Below, piece by piece: positions 46,171-55,417 of a stretch of 64,000 nucleotides of DNA. Source of the DNA: Flavobacterium oncorhynchi (lineage in GTDB: Bacteria; Bacteroidota; Bacteroidia; Flavobacteriales; Flavobacteriaceae). The position numbers and the translations under genes were made by a program. Below the pieces are notes generated by a model. The model was given only the letters and a program-made list of their open reading frames with translations. It made no database searches and was not told the origin of the DNA. The stretch covers positions 1 through 64,000 of the forward strand of contig NZ_MUHA01000014.1 of NCBI RefSeq assembly GCF_002217355.1. The letters are read 5' to 3'. The first letter of the stretch is position 1; every line of letters starts with the position of its first letter.

Positions 46171-46223
46171 TGATTTTATAGTTATGTGTGGTAGTTCAAA
46201 AAGATGAGGTCCTATTATTTTTG
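46171..46223 (+). promoter_or_regulatory. Shared 53-bp promoter element, copy 1
   Basis: TGATTTTA at 46171, GTGGTAGTTC at 46188-46197 and TATTTTTG at 46216-46223 match three other copies in sequence and exact spacing (17 nt and 28 nt between element starts). The GTGGYAGT box replaces the -33 TTG. The next frame on this strand starts 100 nt downstream at 46323, before the A2-B2 regulator pair. Confidence 0.75.
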
Positions 46224-46322
46224 CAGTCAACTTTCAGTAGAACTGTAGTTTAATAATTTTAAGAAAGTGTTGATTTTGTCACGAGTTATGATAAAGGCAG
46301 TGCTGCTTTTTAAATCTAAAAG

Positions 46323-46535
46323 ATGAGCGTAAAAATAATACCACTTACAGAACATAAACAAGACATTGTAAATAGACATTTGTTCTACAAAAATGTATTT
46401 GAAAACAGGATTTTTCAATATGATTTGTTTGCAGCAGAACATGAAACTTTTGCTAATTATGAAAAGCTGGTTATAGAGGATTCTATTTTAAAGAAAAACA
46501 GAAGTTATATACTCGAATCTGGAATTTACTTTTAA
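46323..46535 (+). CDS. Small uncharacterised protein before the second AraC pair
   Basis: The 70-residue frame (starting MSVKIIPLTEHKQDIVNRHL, ending YILESGIYF) has no recognised family, signal peptide or membrane helix. Its ATG lies 100 nt after the -7 box of the shared promoter element, the same distance as for the repeat-protein gene at 52395, and 58 nt before regulator A2. Amino-acid composition is like that of the neighbours. It could be a small partner or leader gene for the regulators. A non-coding leader remains possible. Confidence 0.5.
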   Translation: MSVKIIPLTEHKQDIVNRHLFYKNVFENRIFQYDLFAAEHETFANYEKLVIEDSILKKNRSYILESGIYF

Positions 46536-46593
46536 ATATAAAAGAATTAACGAATAGCAGTATTTGTAAAACATTTAAAGTCTCGTTTTTATT

Positions 46594-47577
46594 TTGAAAA
46601 CAATTACACATCACTATAATACATCGCACAATTGGATAGAAGTTCTTGCAAAAGCAATGGGAGGTTCTATTGAAGGGAATTTTATTAAGGGAAATAACGA
46701 AATTTATCAAGGAACACATTTTATTCTGCCTATTGAAGATGGTATTAAAGCGATGTTGATTGATACCACTTATAAAGAAACGACACGATTAAAATACCGT
46801 AATAAAAACACCAATTTTATAGGACTGTATTTTTACCTTACCAATTTAGATGTTGATTTTATGCTCAATGAAGAAGCAGCTTCGATAGGAAAATTAAAAC
46901 ATAATTTATCTATTGTTGACTCTAGAGTTGATATGGATTATATAGTGAAAAAAGGAACCCGAATATATGTGATCTGTATTTTATTCGATAAAGATAGTAT
47001 AAAGGAATATTTTTTTAAAATAAACAAAACTGCGTCGACGGCAATTGACAATATTCTTGACAACAAAAGAAATGCAACATTTCGTTTGGATCGAATGAAT
47101 ATTGAGAGTTTAATTTTAATTAATGATTTTAGAAAAATTGCCTACGACAATTCTTTGTATGAAATATATTTTAAAGGACTTGTGTATGGTTTAACAGCTA
47201 GTTATTTAAAACAGCTGGAAACTAAAGAGAGCATTATTGAAAAAACATTTAATGTTGACATAAAGAACATCATCGCATCTAAAGCAATGCTGCAAAATAA
47301 TATCGACGGACCTTTTCCCGGCATTAGTTTTCTCGCAGAGCAAATTGGAATGTCGCCTTCAAAATATAAAAAGCTGTTTGTGAAAATTTCGGGTGTAAAT
47401 CCGGGAACCTATTTTTATAATAATAAATTAAATAAAGCTAAAGAATTATTAGAAACAGGAAAATTTACAGTTAATGAAGTATCACATAAATTAAATTATG
47501 CTAATGTTTCTTATTTGTCAAAACGATTTCATCAGATGTATGGGGTTTTTCCAAAAGAATATCAAAGTTTACTGTAA
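46594..47577 (+). CDS. AraC-family regulator A2 (second pair)
   Basis: The 327-residue regulator is homologous to A1 throughout; by eye more than half of residues agree (FYFYLTN, GTHF, IIASKA, MSPSKYKKLF, AKELLETG, KLNYAN). The C-terminal AraC helix-turn-helix pair spans about 240-326 (FPGISFLAEQIGMSPSKYKK, then TVNEVSHKLNYANVSYLSKR). The start is a TTG at 46594: it aligns exactly with the ATG of A1 and no nearby in-frame ATG fits. B2 follows after 8 nt. The unit lies downstream of shared promoter copy 1, so its own synthesis may be controlled by the regulator family. Confidence 0.83.
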   Translation: MKTITHHYNTSHNWIEVLAKAMGGSIEGNFIKGNNEIYQGTHFILPIEDGIKAMLIDTTYKETTRLKYRNKNTNFIGLYFYLTNLDVDFMLNEEAASIGKLKHNLSIVDSRVDMDYIVKKGTRIYVICILFDKDSIKEYFFKINKTASTAIDNILDNKRNATFRLDRMNIESLILINDFRKIAYDNSLYEIYFKGLVYGLTASYLKQLETKESIIEKTFNVDIKNIIASKAMLQNNIDGPFPGISFLAEQIGMSPSKYKKLFVKISGVNPGTYFYNNKLNKAKELLETGKFTVNEVSHKLNYANVSYLSKRFHQMYGVFPKEYQSLL

Positions 47578-47585
47578 TAGAAGTT

Positions 47586-48590
47586 ATGGATTTAACAATA
47601 CCTGAATTTAAACATACCGCATCGTTAACATTAAAAGGTAAGCAAGATTTTATTGACGGTTTAGGCTGTACAATAATCGACAATAAAATAATTCATTTCC
47701 CGAAGAAAAAGGTAAAGGGTTCTGGGTACTTTATTGAGCTTTCTTCGGATGTTTCTGTGCTTATTGTTGATTTAACGTTAAATGAGCCAATGCGTTTAAC
47801 GAGAATGCCTTCTGAAGAAGATTTTTGGATTGTTTATTATGATATGAGCGACAATTTGAATAAACATTTTATTGATAATATTAAACATAAAACAGGGTAT
47901 AAATCAAAATTAGGTTTTGCTATTATAGACAGCCGTCTTCAAAGTTCTTATGTCTCAGAAGTTGGAGAAAGAGCCTATTCTTTGCGATTGTATATTCGAA
48001 AAACATATATTAAAAATTATTTTCACGGAGCAGTTTTAGAAAAAGATTTCAAGAACATTTTTGATAATAAAAAAAGAGAAATGTTTTACTATGGACATAT
48101 CGACAGCAGAAGCAAAGTAGAACTTCATAATTTAAAGCAGCAAAGCATGAGCGATTCAAATTATGAATTTTTACTAAAAAGTACAGCTTTTAAGCTTTTT
48201 GGTTACTTTTTAGAGCGATTAAAAATTGATATGTCTAACACTGGATTGTTTTTGGAGAAAGATTTAAAGGCAATAATGAAAACACAGGAATATTTAATGT
48301 CTAATCTTTTGGCGCCTTTCCCAGGCGTAAAGGTTTTATCTGAAATTGCTAATATGTCTATTTCAAAATACAGAATCTTATACGAAAATGTATTTGGTGT
48401 GAGTGCTGTATCCTTTTTTAAGAAGGAAAAGTTTGTACTCGCAAAGAAATTATTAAAAAGCGGCGAATTTAAAACGATTAGTGATATTGCTTTTGAACTT
48501 GGCTATCATAAAACAGCATACTTTTCATCGCTTTATAGAAAACATCATGGAGATATACCCAGCTCCGTTTTTAAAAGTAAAACGTTGTAA
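47586..48590 (+). CDS. AraC-family regulator B2 (second pair)
   Basis: The 334-residue regulator is homologous to B1 throughout, with identical stretches such as YGHIDSRSKV, IPEFKHT against LPEFTHT, MPSEEDFWIVYYDMSD and NYEFLLK. The C-terminal AraC helix-turn-helix is degenerate in places (FPGVKVLSEIANMSISKYRI, then TISDIAFELGYHKTAYFSSL). It is 8 nt after A2 and ends before a hairpin at 48619. The adjoining gene cluster downstream is the likely target set. Confidence 0.85.
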   Translation: MDLTIPEFKHTASLTLKGKQDFIDGLGCTIIDNKIIHFPKKKVKGSGYFIELSSDVSVLIVDLTLNEPMRLTRMPSEEDFWIVYYDMSDNLNKHFIDNIKHKTGYKSKLGFAIIDSRLQSSYVSEVGERAYSLRLYIRKTYIKNYFHGAVLEKDFKNIFDNKKREMFYYGHIDSRSKVELHNLKQQSMSDSNYEFLLKSTAFKLFGYFLERLKIDMSNTGLFLEKDLKAIMKTQEYLMSNLLAPFPGVKVLSEIANMSISKYRILYENVFGVSAVSFFKKEKFVLAKKLLKSGEFKTISDIAFELGYHKTAYFSSLYRKHHGDIPSSVFKSKTL

Positions 48591-48618
48591 TGTATTTAAT
48601 TGCTTTTTTTTTAGATTT

Positions 48619-48650
48619 CCCGATTGCGTAAAGTGGTCGGGTTTTTTATT
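48619..48650 (+). terminator. Terminator of the second AraC pair
   Basis: Stem cccgat/gtcggg with one G-T pair closes a loop and is followed by T-rich sequence. It resembles the terminator after the first pair, consistent with duplication of the whole unit. Confidence 0.6.
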
Positions 48651-48765
48651 TTAGAATTAATAAGGCGTCACTTAGGTTTTAAACTAAAAAAGAAACAAAG
48701 AAAAACTTTTAATATGTTTTTATGTAACTGGTTTGTAGTTGTTTATATGGTAAACCTTTTTGTGA

Positions 48766-48818
48766 TGATTTTATGAATTTATGTGGCAGTACCAAAAAAG
48801 GATGTTGCTATAATTTTG
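48766..48818 (+). promoter_or_regulatory. Shared 53-bp promoter element, copy 2
   Basis: TGATTTTA at 48766, GTGGCAGTAC at 48783-48792 and TAATTTTG at 48811-48818, with the same spacing as the other copies. The PorP/SprF gene starts at 48845, 27 nt after the -7 box. The longer frame that begins at 48773 lies inside this element and is therefore not the real start. Confidence 0.8.
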
Positions 48819-48844
48819 CCCATATTTCTAAAAATAAGAGTAAA

Positions 48845-49780
48845 ATGAAAAAAATAAATTTATTTATAGTAACTATATTATGTTGTTATTCGAGCATTAT
48901 GTTTGGGCAGCAAGACGCCCAATATACCCAATACATGTACAACACCATAAACATCAATCCTGCTTATGCAGGTTCTAGAGGTACAATAAGTGTTTTCGGA
49001 TTACATAGAACACAATGGGCAGGGTTGGAAGGTGCTCCAATTACCAATACACTATCTGTTAATTCACCTATTAATCATAATATGGGAATAGGATTATCGG
49101 TAATCAATGATAAAATTGGGCCAATGACAGAAAATAATGTTTCGGTAGATCTTTCCTATTCTATAGATACTTCTCCTTTTTATAAATTATCATTTGGATT
49201 AAAAGGAACAGCAAACTTGTTAGATGTTGATTTTACAAAATTGAATATCTATGATCCTTCAGATCCAAGATTCCAAAATAACGTCGATAACAAATTCTCT
49301 CCCAATATAGGAGTAGGAGTATATTTCCATTCTGATAGATCATATATTGGACTTTCAATTCCGAATATGTTAGAAAACAGTCATTACGATAAATCTGCTA
49401 AAAACGAATCGCAGAGTTTTGTCGTAAAAGAGCGTATGCATTACTACCTAATGGCAGGATACGTTTTTGATTTAGATTATAATCTAAAATTTAAGCCGTC
49501 TGTATTAACCAAAGCAGTACAAGGAGCTCCATTACAAACAGATATTTCGGCAAATTTTCTATTCAATGAAAAATTTACAGCAGGGCTTGCTTATCGCTGG
49601 AGTGCATCAATAAGTGCGCTTGCAGGATTCCAAGTTTCAGATTCTTGGTTTATTGGATATTCTTATGATGCCGAAACAACTAAACTGGCAAACTACAATT
49701 CAGGATCGCATGAAATCTTTTTAAGATTTGAAGTATTGGGCGGTTCTAAATCGAGAATGATGTCTCCGAGATTTTTCTAA
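48845..49780 (+). CDS. PorP/SprF-family type IX secretion membrane protein
   Basis: The 311-residue outer-membrane protein has a signal peptide (to about residue 22, MFGQ) and the family signature DAQYTQYMYNTININPAYAG then SRGTISVFGLHRTQWAG. PorP/SprF proteins support export of type B (CHU_C) C-terminal-domain cargo through the type IX system; specific paralogues pair with cargo encoded nearby. The only such cargo here is at 55418-56650. The start at 48845 follows the shared promoter. The OmpA-family gene follows after 21 nt, the usual partner of PorP-like genes. Confidence 0.93.
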   Translation: MKKINLFIVTILCCYSSIMFGQQDAQYTQYMYNTININPAYAGSRGTISVFGLHRTQWAGLEGAPITNTLSVNSPINHNMGIGLSVINDKIGPMTENNVSVDLSYSIDTSPFYKLSFGLKGTANLLDVDFTKLNIYDPSDPRFQNNVDNKFSPNIGVGVYFHSDRSYIGLSIPNMLENSHYDKSAKNESQSFVVKERMHYYLMAGYVFDLDYNLKFKPSVLTKAVQGAPLQTDISANFLFNEKFTAGLAYRWSASISALAGFQVSDSWFIGYSYDAETTKLANYNSGSHEIFLRFEVLGGSKSRMMSPRFF

Positions 49781-49801
49781 CTAAAACTAATTTAATTAAT
49801 T

Positions 49802-52066
49802 ATGAGAATAAAAATACATAAAGTACTTGTGTTGCTTTTTTGTTTGAGTAATACAGTGTGTTTTTCGCAAAAGCAGCAAACACAAGACAAAAAGCTGGCA
49901 AAAGCAAATGCAGAATACGAAAAATTTTCATTTGTAAAAGCAGGAAAGCTATACGAGCAATTAGTGAATAAAGGATATGATTCTAAAGAAATATATGCCC
50001 GTTTAGGAGATACTTATTTTTTTAATGCAGATTATTACAGCGCACTGCAATGGTATACCAAAATGATGGAAGATGTTGCATCTGCTCCGCTAGAATACTA
50101 TTATAGATATTCTGTATGTCTTCGAGCAAATGATCAGCATGAAGATGGATTAGCAGTAATGAGTGCTTATTATAAGAAAGCAGGAAAAGAAGAGGAAGCA
50201 AAAAAATGGGACCCAGTTACTTATTTAAAAGCCATTGCAGCACAATCAGATCGATACGATAATTTGAGACAAGCATCGATAAATTCGCCATTTTCAGACT
50301 TTGGAGCGGCGTTAGTTCCAAATGAAGAAGCAATCAAGCAAAACCTTAAAATTGTTCAGGTAGAAAAGTCGGATAAAGACAGAATTATTAGAGAAAATGC
50401 TCAAAAAAGACGAAGTGACGATGGTAATAAACTTGGAGCTACAGGAGAGTTTATAATTCAGGAGAAAAAGAAAGATAAAAATCAAGAAAAGTTTATTGTA
50501 AACACTAAAGAGGCTGATTTTAAAAATGATGATTTTCTGATCCTGTCTTCAGGAAAAATGCCTAAGTATAAAGAAGTTATTTATGCTACGGCTAAGGATT
50601 CAGGTATTTTTAAACGCAAACACAATTGGAGCGAAAAAGCTTTTCTTAAATTATACACAGCCCAAATTGACGAAGACGGAAGTTTGTATAATGCAAAAAA
50701 AATGCCAGGAGATGTAAATTCAAAATACCATCAAAGTACACCAGTAATTACAAAAGACGGCTTAACAATGTACTTTACTCGATTGGTAGTTTATGACAAA
50801 ATAAAAAATAAGGCAAAAAATAAAAAAGCAATTTCTAACCTGAAAATCTTTCAAGCTCAAAAAATAAACAATAAATGGGGAGATGTTAAGGAACTTCCAT
50901 TTCCTGTAAATGTTGAAGGAACTTCTTCTGCACATCCTGCCTTGAGCGCTAATAACGATGAGTTATACTTTGTGTCTAACAGAAAAAAGAAAACAAACGA
51001 TACAGATTTATATGTGATAAGCAGAAAAAAAGGCGGAGGTTTTGCTAATAAAGCAGATTCTTTAGGAGAAGAAATAAATACTTATGGCAGGGAAACTTTT
51101 CCTTTTGTAGATGACAGCGGCGTATTGTACTTCTCGTCAGATGGGCATCCTGGTTTAGGAGGTTTAGATGTTTTTGCGGCCGTAAAAGATGAAGAAGGTA
51201 AGTATATAGTAGCAAATGTTGGCGAACCGATAAACTCTACAAGTGATGATTTTGCATATAGCATAGACATTGACTCTAAAAAAGGTTTTTTCTCCTCTAA
51301 TAGAAAAGGTGGAACCGGCGATGACGATTTGTATACATTTTTAGAAACAAAGCCGATAGCATTTCCTTTTAAATTAAACCCAGTTTATTCTGGAACTGTA
51401 AAAGATAGTGTATCTGGTCAACTATTGAAAGAAGTTGAGGTAACCGTTTTTAATGATTTGAAAGAAAAAGTTAAAACGATATACAGTGACGAATCAGGAA
51501 AGTTTTCATTGGATTTAGCGCCGCTAAAGAATTATACTTTTGAGTTTAAAAAGAAAGGTTATACAACTGAAAAAATTGTTGAAAAAGGTATTAAAATAGG
51601 AGAAACCAAAGAAATGCAGGCAGTTCTATTTAATGAACTCGAAGTTGTTGTTGATAATAAGGTATTAACCCTTAAAGAAGGAGATAATCTTACGGAGAAA
51701 CTAAAACTAAAACCTATTTACTTTGATTATGGAGGATATACGCTTCGAAAGTCATCAAAATTAGAATTAGACAAAGTAATTAATTTATTAAAAACCCGCC
51801 CGAGTATTTCTATTCTGGTAAAATCACATACAGACAGCAGAGGTAAGGATGATTACAATATGAGACTTTCTAAAAACAGAGCAAAAACAACAGTAGATTA
51901 TATTGTTTTGGAAGGTGGAATTGCACAAGATAGAGTGTGGGGAGATGGATATGGAGAATCGCAGTTGATCAATAAGTGCGGCAATGATGTGCAATGTTCA
52001 GAAACGGAACACGAGCTTAACAGACGTTCGGAATTTATTATTGTAATAAAAGAACAGAACGGATAA
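49802..52066 (+). CDS. OmpA-family protein with PD40 and carboxypeptidase-like domains
   Basis: The 754-residue envelope protein has a signal peptide (to about residue 24, VCFSQ), TPR-like helices at about 30-150, PD40/WD40-like strands at about 215-500 (HPALSANNDELYFVSNRKK, TFPFVDDSGVLYFSSDGHPG), a carboxypeptidase-D-like domain at about 530-600 and an OmpA peptidoglycan-binding domain at about 630-750 (IYFDYGGYTLRKSS, then HTDSRGKDDYNMRLSKNRAK). It anchors to peptidoglycan. The order PorP then OmpA is the common flavobacterial arrangement and suggests a membrane-spanning surface complex. Co-transcription with the PorP gene is likely. Confidence 0.92.
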   Translation: MRIKIHKVLVLLFCLSNTVCFSQKQQTQDKKLAKANAEYEKFSFVKAGKLYEQLVNKGYDSKEIYARLGDTYFFNADYYSALQWYTKMMEDVASAPLEYYYRYSVCLRANDQHEDGLAVMSAYYKKAGKEEEAKKWDPVTYLKAIAAQSDRYDNLRQASINSPFSDFGAALVPNEEAIKQNLKIVQVEKSDKDRIIRENAQKRRSDDGNKLGATGEFIIQEKKKDKNQEKFIVNTKEADFKNDDFLILSSGKMPKYKEVIYATAKDSGIFKRKHNWSEKAFLKLYTAQIDEDGSLYNAKKMPGDVNSKYHQSTPVITKDGLTMYFTRLVVYDKIKNKAKNKKAISNLKIFQAQKINNKWGDVKELPFPVNVEGTSSAHPALSANNDELYFVSNRKKKTNDTDLYVISRKKGGGFANKADSLGEEINTYGRETFPFVDDSGVLYFSSDGHPGLGGLDVFAAVKDEEGKYIVANVGEPINSTSDDFAYSIDIDSKKGFFSSNRKGGTGDDDLYTFLETKPIAFPFKLNPVYSGTVKDSVSGQLLKEVEVTVFNDLKEKVKTIYSDESGKFSLDLAPLKNYTFEFKKKGYTTEKIVEKGIKIGETKEMQAVLFNELEVVVDNKVLTLKEGDNLTEKLKLKPIYFDYGGYTLRKSSKLELDKVINLLKTRPSISILVKSHTDSRGKDDYNMRLSKNRAKTTVDYIVLEGGIAQDRVWGDGYGESQLINKCGNDVQCSETEHELNRRSEFIIVIKEQNG

Positions 52067-52394
52067 ATTTTGATTTGGTAGTTTAGAGTTGGTAAGAAAA
52101 AGAGTTTGGCTTTTAATTAAGTTCAAGCTCTTTTTTGTTGGATATATTTCAGTTTTGTTTTTAGATTTTTGGAGCTTTTTTTTGGATTAACTTATTGATG
52201 TGTAATTGTTTATGTGTTTACGTGATTTGTAACTTTTTGTATTGATTTTAAAAGTTTATGTGGTAGTTCTGAACAATACTTAGGACATAATTTTGCCAAG
52301 AATTTAAAATTTAACAGTTCATGAAAAGGTCAGCTGATTTAAATTTTAGAATAAAGATTGCAAATAAAAAGATAACTCATAATTATTAAATCTT
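52067..52394. other. Intergenic region with terminator and shared promoter
   Basis: A weak stem (aaagag-ctt/aag-ctcttt) with a T run near 52098-52135 ends the PorP-OmpA unit. Shared promoter copy 3 lies at 52243-52295. The remaining 100 nt form the leader of the repeat-protein gene. Confidence 0.55.
52243..52295 (+). promoter_or_regulatory. Shared 53-bp promoter element, copy 3
   Basis: TGATTTTA at 52243, GTGGTAGTTC at 52260-52269 and TAATTTTG at 52288-52295. Spacing is identical to that of the other copies. The repeat-protein ATG is 100 nt downstream at 52395. Confidence 0.8.
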
Positions 52395-55313
52395 ATGAAA
52401 AATAAATTACTTCCATTATTTTTTGTCTTAGCTAGTTATTCAGCTTACTCCCAGGTTGGTATAGGAACTACTATGCCAAATCCTTCTTCTCAATTAGAAG
52501 TTGTGGCTAATGATAAAGGTGTGTTGATTCCTAGAATTCAATTAAAAAACATTACAGATGCTTCTACAATTGTAAATGGCAATGTAAATAGTTTATTAGT
52601 ATTTAATACTGCTACAGCTGCAGATATTAAACCAGGATATTACTATTGGTATGATAACAAATGGAACAGAATTGTTATTGCCGGTGAAATAGAATCTAAC
52701 AAAGGAACTGTTATTTATAATGCAGTAACAAAAGAGTTTGTGTTTGTTGATGATTCAGGAGCTAATCAACCGCTGGATTTAAAAAATTTTGAGACAATTA
52801 CAGAAATAGTCAACAAAGGCAATGGTGTATATACTTATAAAAATGAAACAAATGCAGAACCGATTACTATTAATGTAGTAGGAGATGTTGCAGAGAATTT
52901 CCAAACAATTATAAACAATCCTGAAGTAACAAATGTTCTGAATACTTTTATTACTAAGTCAGAAGGTACAGTGTCGTTCAATTCTACGACCAACGAATTT
53001 ACTTATACAGATGCATCTGGTGCAACACAAACAGTGAATATCAATGAAATCGTAAAAGGAAACGAAACTTTGACTTCACTTGCTTACGATAAGGATGGGA
53101 AAACACTTAACTATCAAGCAGAAAAGGGTGAGGCTACTGTAATAAAACTTGTTGATTTAGTTGGAGATGCTGAAACTATTACAGAAATAGTCAACAAAGG
53201 CAATGGTGTATATACTTATAAAAATGAAACAAATGCAGAACCGATTACTATTAATGTAGTAGGAGATGTTGCAGAGAATTTCCAAACAATTATAAACAAT
53301 CCTGAAGTAACAAATGTTCTGAATACTTTTATTACTAAGTCAGAAGGTACAGTATCGTTCAATTCTACGACCAACGAATTTACTTATACAGATGCATCTG
53401 GTGCAACACAAACAGTGAATATCAATGAAATCGTAAAAGGAAACGAAACTTTGACTTCACTTGCTTACGATAAGGATGGGAAAACACTTAACTATCAAGC
53501 AGAAAAGGGTGAGGCTACTGTAATAAAACTTGTTGATTTAGTTGGAGATGCTGAAACTATTACAGAAATAGTCAACAAAGGCAATGGTGTATATACTTAT
53601 AAAAATGAAACAGATGCAGAACCGATTACTATTAATGTAGTAGGAGATGTTGCAGAGAATTTCCAAACAATTATAAACAATCCTGAAGTAACAAATGTTC
53701 TGAATACTTTTATTACTAAGTCAGAGGGTACAGTATCGTTTAATTCTACGACTAATGAGTTTACTTATACAGATGCCTCAGGAGCAACACATGTGGTGAA
53801 CATCAATGAAATCGTAAAAGGAAACGAAACTCTGACCTCACTTACTTACGATGCCGCAGGGAAAACACTTAGTTATCAGGCAGAAAAAGGTGCCGCAAAC
53901 GTAATTAATCTTGTTGATTTAGTAGGAGATGCTGAAACTATTACAGAAATAGTCAACAAAGGCAAGGGTATATATACTTATAAAAATGAAACAGATGCAG
54001 AACCGATTACTATTAATGTGGTAGGAGATGTTGCAGACAATTTCCAAACAATTATAAACAATCCTGAAGTAACAAATGTTCTGAAAACTTTTATTACTAA
54101 GTCAGAGGGTACAGTATCGTTTAATTCTACGACTAATGAGTTTACTTATACAGATGCCTCAGGAGCAACACATGTGGTGAACATCAATGAAATCGTAAAA
54201 GGAAACGAAACTCTGACCTCACTTACTTACGATGCCGCAGGGAAAACACTTAGTTATCAGGCAGAAAAAGGTGCCGCAAACGTAATTAATCTTGTTGATT
54301 TAGTTGGAGACGCTGAAACTATTACAGAAATAGTCAACAAAGGCAAGGGTATATATACTTATAAAAATGAAACAGATGCAGAACCGATTACTATTAATGT
54401 GGTAGGAGATGTTGCAGACAATTTCCAAACAATTATAAACAATCCTGAAGTAACAAATGTTCTGAAAACTTTTATTACTAAGTCAGAAGGTACAGTATCG
54501 TTCAATTCTACGACTAATGAGTTTACTTATACAGATGCCTCAGGAGCAACACATGTGGTGAACATCAATGAAATCGTAAAAGGAAACGAAACTTTGACTT
54601 CACTTGCTTACGATAAGGATGAGAAAACACTTAACTATCAAGCAGAAAAGGGTGAAGCTACTGTAATAAAACTTGTTGATTTAGTTGGTGATACACAAAC
54701 GTTAACGTCACTTGTAGTAAATAATGCAGCAGGTACACTTGATTACAAAGATGAGAAAGGGACTGTAACGCCAATTAATTTGAGTGCTGCCGTAAAAGAG
54801 CCTTGGTTTAGTTCAACGACAAAAGCAGGAGCAACTACAAATACGGAGAATATTTATACACAAGGCTGGGTAGGTATCGGGTTTGATACGCCATCTGGAA
54901 AGGCAGGTGAAAAACTGAGAATAAATGGTTCTATTACAACAGTTAATAGTACATATGCCGATTACGTTTTTGAAGATTACTTCCAAGGATACTCTGACAT
55001 TAAAGCAGATTATAAATTTAAGGGATTAGCTGAAATCGAGCAGTATATTAAAACGCATAAACACCTTCCAGGGATTACTCCAATCAACGAATTGGAAAGA
55101 ACTTCTGAAGGATATTCATTCAACATGTCTGAATTGTCAATCCAATTATTGGAAAAAACAGAAGAGATCTACTTGCATATAATTGAGCAAAACAATGCAA
55201 TTATTGCAAAAGACAAAGAGATTGCAAAAATGAACGAACGTTTAGAAAGATTAGAAAAACTAATCGAAGAAAACACAACTTCAAGCAATGCAGCTCCTAT
55301 GAGCACAAACTAA
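52395..55313 (+). CDS. Secreted protein with five 127-residue tandem repeats
   Basis: The 972-residue protein has a signal peptide (to about residue 19, AYSQ) and an N-terminal VGIGTTMPNPSSQLEV then GVLIPRIQLKN module seen in many Bacteroidota surface proteins. Residues 133-767 are five repeats of exactly 127 residues (TITEIVNKG-G-YTYKNET at each start). Divergent half repeats cap both ends. The C-terminal part has YKFKGLAEIEQYIKTHKHLP and a coiled coil (AKMNERLERLEKLIEEN), a tail common in Bacteroidota fibre-like proteins. There is no CHU_C or other known sorting domain, so export beyond Sec is unexplained. It is probably an elongated surface fibre or adhesin. Confidence 0.85.
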   Translation: MKNKLLPLFFVLASYSAYSQVGIGTTMPNPSSQLEVVANDKGVLIPRIQLKNITDASTIVNGNVNSLLVFNTATAADIKPGYYYWYDNKWNRIVIAGEIESNKGTVIYNAVTKEFVFVDDSGANQPLDLKNFETITEIVNKGNGVYTYKNETNAEPITINVVGDVAENFQTIINNPEVTNVLNTFITKSEGTVSFNSTTNEFTYTDASGATQTVNINEIVKGNETLTSLAYDKDGKTLNYQAEKGEATVIKLVDLVGDAETITEIVNKGNGVYTYKNETNAEPITINVVGDVAENFQTIINNPEVTNVLNTFITKSEGTVSFNSTTNEFTYTDASGATQTVNINEIVKGNETLTSLAYDKDGKTLNYQAEKGEATVIKLVDLVGDAETITEIVNKGNGVYTYKNETDAEPITINVVGDVAENFQTIINNPEVTNVLNTFITKSEGTVSFNSTTNEFTYTDASGATHVVNINEIVKGNETLTSLTYDAAGKTLSYQAEKGAANVINLVDLVGDAETITEIVNKGKGIYTYKNETDAEPITINVVGDVADNFQTIINNPEVTNVLKTFITKSEGTVSFNSTTNEFTYTDASGATHVVNINEIVKGNETLTSLTYDAAGKTLSYQAEKGAANVINLVDLVGDAETITEIVNKGKGIYTYKNETDAEPITINVVGDVADNFQTIINNPEVTNVLKTFITKSEGTVSFNSTTNEFTYTDASGATHVVNINEIVKGNETLTSLAYDKDEKTLNYQAEKGEATVIKLVDLVGDTQTLTSLVVNNAAGTLDYKDEKGTVTPINLSAAVKEPWFSSTTKAGATTNTENIYTQGWVGIGFDTPSGKAGEKLRINGSITTVNSTYADYVFEDYFQGYSDIKADYKFKGLAEIEQYIKTHKHLPGITPINELERTSEGYSFNMSELSIQLLEKTEEIYLHIIEQNNAIIAKDKEIAKMNERLERLEKLIEENTTSSNAAPMSTN
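52791..54695 (+). repeat. Five in-frame 381-bp tandem repeats
   Basis: Units start at 52791, 53172, 53553, 53934 and 54315, each exactly 381 bp. Units 1 and 2 are almost identical. The 3' halves of units 3 and 4 share silent variants absent from the others. Unit 5 has a unit 4-like 5' half and a unit 1-like 3' half. The mosaic points to recent recombination or gene conversion. Array length is expected to vary between strains. Confidence 0.95.
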
Positions 55314-55320
55314 AACAAAG

Positions 55321-55365
55321 AAAAAACACCTCTTTTATGAATAGAATAACTGAGGTGTTTTATAT
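55321..55365 (+). terminator. Terminator of the repeat-protein gene
   Basis: Stem aaaaacacctc/gaggtgtttt surrounds a 20-nt loop and is followed by T-rich sequence, directly after the stop at 55313. Confidence 0.75.
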
Positions 55366-55417
55366 CGTTTTTAGTATAATTTGTCATGTTTAAGACTAAC
55401 ACTTTAAATTAAAAAGT

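Noticed and set aside
52791..54695. CRISPR-like or satellite repeat array
   Set aside because: The repeats are 381 bp, contiguous without spacers and keep one reading frame, so they are protein repeats.
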